DNA from: Candidatus Scatousia excrementipullorum
Lineage (GTDB): Bacteria > Cyanobacteriota > Vampirovibrionia > Gastranaerophilales > Gastranaerophilaceae
DNA length: 11,101 nucleotides
Direction: 5' to 3'
Assembly (NCBI GenBank): GCA_017694215.1
Contig: JADIND010000160.1
Coordinates: forward strand, 1-11,101
Shown: in pieces, positions 1-5,308 of the stretch
How positions within the stretch are numbered: position 1 is the stretch's first letter
How the letters are laid out: each line of letters opens with the position of its first letter
The notes under the pieces: generated by a model
Told to the model about the DNA's origin: nothing
Database searches by the model: none
The model's input: only the letters and a program-made list of their open reading frames with translations
Program-made: the position numbers and the translations under genes

Positions 1-164
1 GTCTTGCAGAAGCCTTGGAGTATCTGGATAAATCTCTGGTTGGACGTGCAGCTCTCGGTGAACACGCGTTTAATGAATTTATGAGTTCTAAAAAGAAAGA
101 ATGGGATTCATTTAGAACTTACGTTTCGCAATGGGAAATTGATAAATATCTTGAACGATACTAA
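1..164 (+). CDS. glnA: Glutamine synthetase type I, C-terminal fragment (5' end outside the window)
   Basis: The frame is open from base 3 to a TAA at 162-164 and gives 53 residues. The stretch LGEHAFNEFMSSKKKEW followed by FRTYV and QWEIDKYLERY matches the conserved C-terminal end of type I glutamine synthetases. Bacillus and Thermotoga GlnA show the same LGxHxFxxFxxAKxxEWDxxR...WExxxY pattern there. The enzyme condenses glutamate and ammonia to glutamine using ATP in the cytoplasm and is the main entry point for nitrogen assimilation. The catalytic core, nucleotide site and any adenylylation tyrosine lie upstream of the window, so subtype and regulation cannot be judged. The gene ends four bases before a strong hairpin shared with the convergent gene at 180-551. 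Family is confident; the symbol is inferred from the type I C-terminus only. Confidence 0.88.
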   Translation, partial: LAEALEYLDKSLVGRAALGEHAFNEFMSSKKKEWDSFRTYVSQWEIDKYLERY

Positions 165-167
165 TTT

Positions 168-200
168 AAAAAAGCCTCTCTATTCTTGAGAGGCTTTTTT
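168..200. terminator. Bidirectional Rho-independent terminator between glnA and the convergent small gene
   Basis: A perfect 13-bp inverted repeat (168-180 against 188-200) has the core GCCTCTC / GAGAGGC, a 7-base loop (181-187), and runs of A on the left and T on the right. It therefore reads as hairpin plus U-tract on both strands. It lies four bases after the glnA stop. The TAG stop of the opposite-strand gene (180-182) falls at the edge of the stem and loop, so one element serves both convergent genes. Confidence 0.92.
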
Positions 201-551
201 ATTGCTTAAAAATAGTTTTAAACTGTCACATTCAAATTGTTTATCGGCTAATTGTTTTTGTAAATCAAGTTTGTCCTGATATTGTTGTTCAATTATTTGT
301 TTTTGCTTGTCAATAAGTGTATTTGATTTATCAACATATGTCACAAAAAAAATTGGCATAGCTGCAGCGATTGTATAAACAGCCGTGTTAAACAGACGTT
401 TTTTACCCTGTTGATATATTTCCTCTTGTTCTGTATCATATCTGTCTTGTTCATCCAATTCAGTCTTGAATTGTTTGTCTTTATCAAAATTAATATTATT
501 TTGTGCTCTAAAAGTTTGCACTGCACTTTTATTTATTGCTTGAATACGCAT
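180..551 (-). CDS. Small single-pass membrane protein with a coiled-coil tail, function unknown
   Basis: The product has 123 residues and I do not recognise the family. The N-terminal half (about 1-52) is polar and charged with many Q, D, E and K residues. One hydrophobic segment follows at about 53-72 (FNTAVYTIAAAMPIFFVTYV), and residues 76-115 form a heptad-like, Q/K-rich probable coiled coil. A positively charged KKR at 50-52 precedes the membrane segment, which suggests that the N-terminal part is cytoplasmic. The start is supported by a strong AGGAGG (563-568) 11 bases upstream of the ATG. The gene is separated by 86 bases from the DUF512 gene upstream on the same strand and ends inside the terminator shared with glnA. 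Membrane anchoring and coiled-coil assembly are inferences; no function is claimed. Confidence 0.75.
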   Translation of the reverse strand: MRIQAINKSAVQTFRAQNNINFDKDKQFKTELDEQDRYDTEQEEIYQQGKKRLFNTAVYTIAAAMPIFFVTYVDKSNTLIDKQKQIIEQQYQDKLDLQKQLADKQFECDSLKLFLSNKKASQE

Positions 552-575
552 AAAAATTTATACCTCCTGCTAAAA

Positions 576-604
576 ATTATCTGCAAAAAAAATTAAAAAG
601 TAAA
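576..604 (-). promoter_or_regulatory. Possible sigma-70-type promoter for the small membrane protein
   Basis: On the minus strand, TTTACT (599-604) and GATAAT (576-581) are separated by 17 bases and lie just upstream of the AGGAGG and ATG of the 180-551 gene. The match is moderate and the surroundings are nearly pure AT, so a chance match is quite possible. Confidence 0.35.
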
Positions 605-637
605 AAATAATTTTTTTGTTAGTTATTTAATAAAATT

Positions 638-1903
638 TTACAAAGCCGATAAATAATCTACAAGTTCTTTCATTGAATATATATTATTAATGACGAAAAA
701 TTCTTTTTTAGTTTTACTTTTTACATAAGAGAGTGTTTGTCCGTCAAGAAAATCCTCGCTGTATTGTCTGAGCATAACTGACGGAATAACAACAAAGTCA
801 CATTCTTTGCCTTGCAATGCCGCAATAAGGTCTTCAGTAGTAATAAGACCGGCCACAGTAATATCCTGTCCCCAGTAGTTTGACTTAACCGGAACTACTT
901 CAGTCGTAAGATTTTCGGTTTTATTAAGCTTTGACGAAATTATATCAAGTGCCGATTTTGCCGCAAAAGATGTTGCAAACAGAATTTTCGTTTTTTTATT
1001 AATTTTTTTGGGAATATCAAGACCTTTAAAATCTTCAAGAAGCATTCTGATAGAGCCGACGCCATCCTCAAGCTGCGAGAAATTTCCGTAATATTTTGCT
1101 GGAGGAATATATTGACCTGCAAGCAGAAAAAATTCATCAGAACAGCAAACTCTTTTATATTTTGACGCTATTTGTATTGTTTCTTCTGCACATTTTTTAT
1201 CAACCTGTCTCAATTTTTCTTCTCTGAATTGAGTAATTCCGACAGGCACGATAGCTGTCGATAAAACCGTAGTTTTTAATTCTGCAAGATCTGAAAGTGT
1301 TCTTTCAAGTTCTGCTCCGTCATTCAATCCCGGGCACAATACAATCTGGGCATGAAACGGAATTTTGTTTTTTCTGAACCAGTTAAGATTTTCAAGAGCT
1401 TTGCCGGCATTCGGATTTCTAAGCATTTTCACTCTTAATTCCGGATTTGTGGTATGAACAGAAACATAAAATGGCCCAAGATGCATTCTTTTTATTCTGT
1501 CTTTATCCTTTTCAGTAAGATTCGTAAGTGTAATATATGTGCCCTGCAAATAAGAAAGCCTGTAATCATCGTCCTTAACATATAAAGTTTCTCTCAAACC
1601 TTTAGGCTGCTGATCAACAAAGCAAAAGATGCAATGATTAAGACATGGCTTCACTCTGTCAAAAACTGCACTTTCAAAGACAATCCCCAAATCTTCATCG
1701 AAAGCTTTTTCAATTTCAATAACTTCGACTTCACCGTTTTTCTTTTTAACTTCAAGGGTAAGAAAATCCGTTTTGCAGTAAAAGTTGTAATCAATCATAT
1801 CCTGCATAGGATTTTCGTCGATAGAAACAATCTCATCGCCTTCTTCAATTTCCAATTCTTCTGCTATAGAATTTTCAAGAACTTTATTAACTATTGCGGG
1901 CAT
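638..1903 (-). CDS. DUF512 family PDZ-like/radical SAM protein (TIGR03279-like)
   Basis: A 421-residue protein from the ATG at 1903; an in-frame TTG at 1915 would add four residues. Residues 1-65 look like a PDZ-type domain (LENSIAEELEIEEGDEIVSID). A CLNHCIFC motif follows at about 87-94, the CxxxCxxC that binds the radical SAM 4Fe-4S cluster. SVHTTNPELRVKMLRNPNA and the distal SDEFFLLAGQYIPPAKYY stretch are typical of the DUF512 family, which includes proteins once called cyanobacterial FeS oxidoreductases. The substrate and reaction are not established for the family. The start overlaps the PadR gene's end by 17 bases, implying cotranscription and probably coupled translation. In Firmicutes this family often sits beside the GTPase gene der; here it lies behind two regulators. 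Identity is strong; biochemical role is unknown. Confidence 0.9.
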   Translation of the reverse strand: MPAIVNKVLENSIAEELEIEEGDEIVSIDENPMQDMIDYNFYCKTDFLTLEVKKKNGEVEVIEIEKAFDEDLGIVFESAVFDRVKPCLNHCIFCFVDQQPKGLRETLYVKDDDYRLSYLQGTYITLTNLTEKDKDRIKRMHLGPFYVSVHTTNPELRVKMLRNPNAGKALENLNWFRKNKIPFHAQIVLCPGLNDGAELERTLSDLAELKTTVLSTAIVPVGITQFREEKLRQVDKKCAEETIQIASKYKRVCCSDEFFLLAGQYIPPAKYYGNFSQLEDGVGSIRMLLEDFKGLDIPKKINKKTKILFATSFAAKSALDIISSKLNKTENLTTEVVPVKSNYWGQDITVAGLITTEDLIAALQGKECDFVVIPSVMLRQYSEDFLDGQTLSYVKSKTKKEFFVINNIYSMKELVDYLSAL

Positions 1904-2411
1904 TATCTTTTTCAAAACCTTCTATTATCGTAATAAAATTTGCATATTCACAAATTGTGTTATCCAGCAGTATTTTTTGATAAAAACTCTTATGAGTATA
2001 TTCATCGTTAAGGATATTTTCAGCCGAATTTTTAAAATCAAAAGCCTTCGCTTTTAATAGGAAAAACAACTCCTTTTTCTGTTCACAATCAAGAAGTTCG
2101 GCACATGAAAGCCTTATTTTTGCATTTGATAGAAATTGCAGCGGGTTGTCGGAAATTTCTTCAAGCAAAAGCCGCTTTAATTCCGATACACCGCTTTTCG
2201 TAATTGAATAATAAACTGAAAGTTTACCTCCGTCAGACATCATTTTTCTTGTACTTATAAATCCATTATATTCAAGCCTTTGCAAAGCAGGTTTTATCGC
2301 ACCGAAACTCGGTCTTGAAAATACTCCAAAACCTTTTTCTATCTCCTTTTGAATCGCATACATGGTAAATTCACGATTCATAATCGAATATAAAATAAGA
2401 ATCTCTAACAT
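1887..2411 (-). CDS. PadR-family winged-helix transcriptional regulator
   Basis: The 174-residue product has a PadR-type winged helix at about 1-85: MLEILILYSIMNREFTMYAI, then SFGAIKPALQRLEYNGFIST, a wing around SDGGKLSVYY, and SITKSGVSEL. This matches the PadR pattern in which a (S)xGxIxPALxRLExxGxI helix is followed by Y.IT..G. Residues 90-174 are a helical C-terminal part typical of the longer PadR class, usually used for dimerisation and ligand response. PadR proteins are generally dimeric repressors that often control their own operon. No Shine-Dalgarno is visible before the ATG. A perfect 12-bp palindrome (2423-2434) lies 12 bases upstream. The gene follows the 122-residue unknown by 43 bases and overlaps the DUF512 gene. 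Its ligand is unknown. Confidence 0.88.
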   Translation of the reverse strand: MLEILILYSIMNREFTMYAIQKEIEKGFGVFSRPSFGAIKPALQRLEYNGFISTRKMMSDGGKLSVYYSITKSGVSELKRLLLEEISDNPLQFLSNAKIRLSCAELLDCEQKKELFFLLKAKAFDFKNSAENILNDEYTHKSFYQKILLDNTICEYANFITIIEGFEKDNARNS

Positions 2412-2422
2412 AAGTAAAGAAT

Positions 2423-2434
2423 AACATATATGTT
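2423..2434. promoter_or_regulatory. Perfect 12-bp palindrome, candidate PadR operator
   Basis: The sequence aacatatatgtt is exactly self-complementary and ends 12 bases before the PadR start codon, inside the only gap of the cluster. PadR-type repressors commonly bind dyads with ATGT/ACAT half sites, though the classical arrangement has ATGT and ACAT separated by eight bases. Autoregulation is an inference. AT-rich sequence makes short palindromes fairly common by chance. Confidence 0.45.
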
Positions 2435-2454
2435 TTGTAAATTCAAAGAATTTA

Positions 2455-2823
2455 TTATTTTATATTCAAAAATCTGAAAAAACTTTTCAAGGCACCGGCT
2501 TTGTCATGCTTATGCGGCACACTGTTATCCGGATAATACAGTTCATAATTTCTAATAATATTATCCGGCAGACTCTCACCACTTTCCAGAGTATGAGCAA
2601 TCATTTCCAAATAATCATCCTGCTCTTCACGGTATAAAATATCCCGCCGTCTTAAATCTTCATCAGCTTCATAATGCACAAGTGCATGATAGGCAGCATT
2701 CAAACTTTTATCCCCTGTATCAAACGGAAAATTTTTAACAGCCTCACCCACAGTCAAGGCTCCTATTAGCACTTTACGAATTAACACAGCGACAAAAGCT
2801 CTATTTTCCAGATTCTGCGGCAT
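2455..2823 (-). CDS. Conserved-looking small acidic protein of unknown function, coupled to the BlaI-type repressor
   Basis: A 122-residue product from the ATG at 2823. A TTG at 2841 would add six residues, but the ATG lies one base after the repressor's TAA (2825-2827), a classic termination-reinitiation arrangement, and GGG lies five bases upstream of it. I do not recognise a named family. The centre is rich in charged residues: HYEADEDLRRRD, then YREEQDDYLEMIAHTL and LPDNIIRNYELYY. It looks all-helical and soluble, with no signal peptide or membrane segment. Regular spacing of acidic and aromatic residues and a helical N-terminus (RAFVAVLIRKVLIGALTVGEAV) suggest a compact folded domain. 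Its place where a BlaR1-type sensor would be expected makes it a candidate partner of the repressor, but that is only inference. Confidence 0.78.
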   Translation of the reverse strand: MPQNLENRAFVAVLIRKVLIGALTVGEAVKNFPFDTGDKSLNAAYHALVHYEADEDLRRRDILYREEQDDYLEMIAHTLESGESLPDNIIRNYELYYPDNSVPHKHDKAGALKSFFRFLNIK

Positions 2824-2824
2824 A

Positions 2825-3163
2825 TTACCCGATAAGTTCAAATTCTCTTTCTATAAAATGAATCATGCCGGCATAATCTCCGCCAAAGAATTGGTCAGCG
2901 ACTTCCTGAACAGATTCAACAGCCATTTCCCGCTTATTCATGGCAGCTTTGTAATAGAATTTTTTCCCTACTTTGTAACGGACAAGAATACTTTTTACGG
3001 TAAGTCTGTCCATAACAGTCTTAATTGTAGTGTAAGCTCTTTTTATTCCGTTTCGTGCCAAATCGTCAACGACATCCTGAATTGAAATATCTGCATCTTC
3101 GCATTCCTCTGTCATATTCCATACAGAATTCAAAATATCAATTTCTAACTTGCCACACACCAT
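2825..3163 (-). CDS. BlaI/MecI/CopY-family transcriptional repressor
   Basis: The 112-residue product fits the BlaI/MecI (penicillinase repressor) winged-helix family. It has LEIDILNSVWNMTEE at 6-20, then IQDVVDDL, the recognition-helix pattern AYTTIKTVMDRLTVKSIL at 43-60, and the wing RYKVGKKFYYKA at 62-73. A short helical C-terminus completes the dimerisation region. Family members bind dyads with TACA/TGTA half sites as dimers. Classical members are inactivated by proteolysis through the membrane sensor BlaR1/MecR1, and no such gene is next to this one. The start is well supported: AGAGGA (3168-3173) lies four bases upstream of the ATG, and a promoter with an overlapping dyad precedes it. 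What the repressor controls is unknown; the cluster itself (122-residue protein, PadR, DUF512) is the simplest guess. Beta-lactam resistance should not be assumed. Confidence 0.9.
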   Translation of the reverse strand: MVCGKLEIDILNSVWNMTEECEDADISIQDVVDDLARNGIKRAYTTIKTVMDRLTVKSILVRYKVGKKFYYKAAMNKREMAVESVQEVADQFFGGDYAGMIHFIEREFELIG

Positions 3164-3195
3164 AGGGTCCTCTACTTTCTTTTAACACTATATAC

Positions 3196-3209
3196 TACTA
3201 ACATTGTAA
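3196..3209. promoter_or_regulatory. Imperfect dyad over the -10 box, candidate BlaI-type operator
   Basis: Read on the minus strand the site is TTACAATGTTAGTA, with TTACA facing TGTTA around one central base (four of five positions pair). It resembles the TACA..TGTA core of BlaI/MecI/CopY operators but deviates in spacing. It covers the -10 box, where a repressor would block polymerase. Autoregulation is common in the family; binding here is an inference. Confidence 0.4.
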
Positions 3210-3230
3210 CATAAAAACTCGTATTTGCAA
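3203..3230 (-). promoter_or_regulatory. Sigma-70-type promoter of the BlaI-like cluster
   Basis: On the minus strand TTGCAA (3225-3230) and TACAAT (3203-3208) are 16 bases apart, each one or two bases from consensus. Transcription would start near 3196, leaving about 33 bases of leader that includes the AGAGGA ribosome site. No other gene is closer, so it should drive the 3163 to 638 cluster. Confidence 0.6.
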
Positions 3231-3265
3231 GCTGCCTCTCTACAAATATTTACAAAGAAACAGTC

Positions 3266-4423
3266 TTATTCCATAATATCGAGAAGATTTTCTTCTTTTT
3301 TAAAATCCGTTCTTTTAGCTCTTAACTTGTCATTTTTCTTTTTTGTTTTAACGGAAACTTTTTTATAAGCGTTATCAAGGGAAATTTTTGATAACGGCTT
3401 TTTAGTCATTCTATCATAAAAAGTGAGCCAGAAGCTCCTGTTTATATTATCAACAGCAAATGATATATGCCCGACTACCTTATCCCCGGGTTTAATCTGT
3501 TTAAACATTAATTTTGTATCACCGAAAATTGACGGTCTGAATACTGCATTGTAATCATTTACAAGTGCCAAATCAAGTCCGGAGAATGTTTTATCAGACA
3601 TGTTAGTAATCATAATAGTAAGAGTAAGAGTATTCACCTCACCGAAAGGATCCTCTTCATGCTTTATATCACTAATATAAATATCCAGTCCCGGATAGAA
3701 AAGTTCATGCTGCATAAGAGCTGTATCTTTATAAACAGGGAGTTTAACAGATGTATTAATTTTAACTTTAATTTCATCTCCCGGTGCAATTAAGACATCA
3801 TGTCCTTTACGAATTAAAGCAGCACCGAGTCCGATTGCACCGCCGATAGCCGCCCCGCCTGCAAGAGTGTAACCTTGAGATGCAATAGCCGCCTCAAGCC
3901 CCAGCCAGTTTAGAGCAAGGAAACCTCCGACAACACCGCCCGCAAGAGTATAACCCACATCCTGAGCAACTATTTTTGATGTTTCAACAACAGGGTGAAG
4001 TTTTGTAGTCATTCTTCCTTCTATAGGAATTTCTCTTCCGTCAGGAGTGATGAGGTAATCAAAATCAAGAGTCAACTGTGCCGCACGTCCCATGCGTTTA
4101 GCTTCAACTGTTTGTGCTATTTTACCATGTGCAAGGGTTCCTTTTGGAATAATTACACCTGAATCTCCTTCAACATCATTTACAACCTCTGCAAAAAACT
4201 CATCACCTTCGACGTTAATATTTGAATCCAGTACCTGAGAAACAGTCATGTGAATAACATCAGAACGTTCCAGAGTTTCAACTTTACCGGTGAACAGTTC
4301 ACTCTGCAGCTGCTGAAGTTGATTTGTTTTTTCGGCATGACCTTCAAATACGGGATCTGCAAATACCATATTTGTTGACAGAAATGCACTTAATAACAGT
4401 GTTGCACAAACCTTTTTCATCAT
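3266..4423 (-). CDS. Secreted protein with a glycine-zipper segment, function unknown
   Basis: A 385-residue product from the ATG at 4423. A further in-frame ATG at 4441 would put six residues before the signal peptide. Residues 1-22 are a signal peptide (MMKK, hydrophobic core, then VFA before DPVF). The region at about 55-150 has DSGVIIPKGTLAHGKI, RMGRAAQLTLDFDYL and DGREIPIEGR, recalling the beta-rich core of VirB10/TrbI-like proteins, although the resemblance is loose. Residues 157-205 are hydrophobic and glycine-rich, with GYTLAGG repeated at 157-163 and 184-190. The C-terminal domain (about 215-345) looks beta-rich (TLTLTIMITNMSDKTFSGL), and the end is very basic with many K and R. An exported, envelope-associated protein is likely; a secretion role is not shown. 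No Shine-Dalgarno is visible (see the promoter entry). Confidence 0.8.
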   Translation of the reverse strand: MMKKVCATLLLSAFLSTNMVFADPVFEGHAEKTNQLQQLQSELFTGKVETLERSDVIHMTVSQVLDSNINVEGDEFFAEVVNDVEGDSGVIIPKGTLAHGKIAQTVEAKRMGRAAQLTLDFDYLITPDGREIPIEGRMTTKLHPVVETSKIVAQDVGYTLAGGVVGGFLALNWLGLEAAIASQGYTLAGGAAIGGAIGLGAALIRKGHDVLIAPGDEIKVKINTSVKLPVYKDTALMQHELFYPGLDIYISDIKHEEDPFGEVNTLTLTIMITNMSDKTFSGLDLALVNDYNAVFRPSIFGDTKLMFKQIKPGDKVVGHISFAVDNINRSFWLTFYDRMTKKPLSKISLDNAYKKVSVKTKKKNDKLRAKRTDFKKEENLLDIME

Positions 4424-4429
4424 AATTTT

Positions 4430-4458
4430 ATTATACAACATCTAAAAAATTTGGCTAA
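4430..4458 (-). promoter_or_regulatory. Promoter placing the transcript start at or next to the start codon
   Basis: A perfect TATAAT on the minus strand (4430-4435) has a weak -35 candidate TTAGCC 17 bases upstream (4453-4458). The usual distance puts the first transcribed base at about 4423, the A of the preferred ATG of the secreted-protein gene. This agrees with the lack of any ribosome site and suggests a leaderless or nearly leaderless mRNA. It would also rule out the upstream ATG at 4441 for transcripts from this promoter. Confidence 0.45.
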
Positions 4459-4480
4459 AAATTTATAAAACATAAAACTA

Positions 4481-4509
4481 TTTAAAAATAGGAAATAATA
4501 TGTTAAAAT
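4481..4509 (+). promoter_or_regulatory. Extended -10 promoter for the duplicated-unit protein
   Basis: TTTAAA (4481-4486) and TAAAAT (4504-4509) are 17 bases apart, and TG at 4501-4502 gives an extended -10 (TGTTAAAAT). Transcription would begin near 4516, followed by AAGGAG at 4535-4540 and the ATG at 4547. The -35 lies within a small inverted repeat, CTATTT/AAATAG (4478-4491), of unknown meaning. Confidence 0.55.
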
Positions 4510-4546
4510 AAAGAATAACGGAGTAAGAAGAGTAAAGGAGACTTTT

Positions 4547-4846
4547 ATGCAGCAGCAAAAACGTTGGTATGATATTGATCCGGTTGTCAGCAGAGCAATC
4601 GCAATGCTTGAAAAATCCGAAGAAGAACTGCAGGTAATTTGTGCTGAATATATAATTGATAAGTTAAAAGATATTGAATTCAGTATGACCCTGGAAGAAC
4701 AGTACAATTACATTCTTCGCCGCTGGTATGATAAAAATATAAAAGTTTCTCATGCTATGGAATATTTAAAGCACGCTCCTGAAGAATTGCGGCACGAACT
4801 TGCACTTGATGTTATTGAATATCTGGAGAAAAATCAGGAAAAATAA
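4547..4846 (+). CDS. Small helical protein made of two copies of one unit, function unknown
   Basis: The 99-residue product has no signal peptide or membrane segment and I do not recognise it. It contains an internal duplication at a constant offset of 53 residues without gaps. RWYD at 6-9 and 59-62, VS at 14-15 and 67-68, A at 17 and 70, L at 21 and 74, EEL at 26-28 and 79-81, A at 33 and 86, I at 37 and 90, and L at 40 and 93 all coincide. Each unit of about 35 residues looks like two amphipathic helices, with an acidic linker (41-58) between them. The start is well supported by AAGGAG six bases upstream and an extended -10 promoter. It is a single-gene unit, divergent from the secreted-protein gene and convergent with the 4876-5241 gene. 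Confidence 0.82.
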   Translation: MQQQKRWYDIDPVVSRAIAMLEKSEEELQVICAEYIIDKLKDIEFSMTLEEQYNYILRRWYDKNIKVSHAMEYLKHAPEELRHELALDVIEYLEKNQEK

Positions 4847-4849
4847 ATT

Positions 4850-4874
4850 ATTAAACGAATTTAATCTGTTTAAT
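4850..4874. terminator. Weak AT-rich hairpin between convergent genes, possible bidirectional terminator
   Basis: ATTAAAC (4850-4856) and GTTTAAT (4868-4874) form a perfect 7-bp inverted repeat with an 11-base loop, four bases after the plus-strand stop and one base beyond the minus-strand stop. A second, mutually exclusive hairpin, ATTAAA/TTTAAT around CGAA, lies at 4850-4865. Both stems are nearly GC-free and no long T-run follows, so efficient termination is doubtful. Confidence 0.3.
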
Positions 4875-4875
4875 G

Positions 4876-5241
4876 TTATCTTTTATAAATATTTTTATTC
4901 AAAAAATCGCTCCTGTCATTACAACTTTTCTCTGAAATTTCATTTACTTCAGTCTGCTCATGTACATTTTCTTTTATAATATGTACAAGTTTCTCATTAA
5001 TTTCTGTTAAATTATCATTTATATCAATAAAAAGATACAAAAAGAAATAAGTACAGACAAATGCAATAAAAGCAAAAATTGCAATTAATACCGGTATAAA
5101 AAAATTCCAACCGGATGTTTCACCATCAAAAGACATCGGGAAAAAACAAGAAATACCTATTCCGACAAGAATAATCGACAAGACAATATATGCTGAAATA
5201 TCAAGCAACACTCTGCCAAATTTAATAATAAACTTTTTCAT
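4876..5241 (-). CDS. Small membrane protein with two transmembrane helices, function unknown
   Basis: A 121-residue product with hydrophobic helices at about 12-34 and 47-70, joined by a short loop (SFDGETSGW). A polar C-terminal region begins FIDINDNLTEINEKL and looks like an amphipathic or coiled-coil helix before a charged tail. The arrangement of two membrane helices followed by a 'DINDNLTEI' motif is reminiscent of DUF4282-type small membrane proteins, but I cannot confirm membership. The start is supported by GGAG eight bases upstream of the ATG and a possible promoter at 5267-5296. It lies 67 bases downstream of the glycosyltransferase-like gene on the same strand and could also be read from that promoter. 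It ends facing the 4547-4846 gene. No function is claimed. Confidence 0.75.
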   Translation of the reverse strand: MKKFIIKFGRVLLDISAYIVLSIILVGIGISCFFPMSFDGETSGWNFFIPVLIAIFAFIAFVCTYFFLYLFIDINDNLTEINEKLVHIIKENVHEQTEVNEISEKSCNDRSDFLNKNIYKR

Positions 5242-5266
5242 ACGTAAAACTCCAAAATATTAAATA

Positions 5267-5296
5267 AATATAAACATGAAATAAATTTTTTGTAAA
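5267..5296 (-). promoter_or_regulatory. Possible promoter for the two-helix membrane protein
   Basis: On the minus strand TTTACA (5291-5296) and TATATT (5267-5272), each one base from consensus, are 18 bases apart. The -35 overlaps one arm of the inverted repeat TGTAAAT/ATTTACA (5291-5306). This repeat has no T-run on the minus strand, so it fits an operator better than a terminator. Both readings are tentative in such AT-rich DNA. Confidence 0.4.
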
Positions 5297-5308
5297 TTTA
5301 TTTACATA

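Noticed and set aside
600..639. AT-only inverted repeats after the DUF512 gene that might be a terminator
   Set aside because: The stems contain almost no GC pairs and could arise by chance in a homopolymer-rich gap; not enough to call a terminator.
1634..1933. Open plus-strand frame of 99 codons opposite the DUF512 gene
   Set aside because: It is F/N-rich and lies entirely antisense to a well-supported family member, with no ribosome site and no recognisable domain; a codon-bias shadow.
2858..3085. Open plus-strand frame opposite the BlaI-type gene
   Set aside because: It is antisense to a confident family member, with no ribosome site or domain.
2825..3163. Possible beta-lactam resistance locus because of the BlaI/MecI-type repressor
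   Set aside because: No beta-lactamase, penicillin-binding protein or BlaR1/MecR1 gene is nearby, and the family has many members unrelated to resistance.
4420..4707. Open minus-strand frame of 95 codons across the divergent promoter region and the duplicated-unit gene
   Set aside because: It is antisense to a gene with a good promoter and Shine-Dalgarno and covers the intergenic region. Its serine- and leucine-rich product is typical of a shadow frame.
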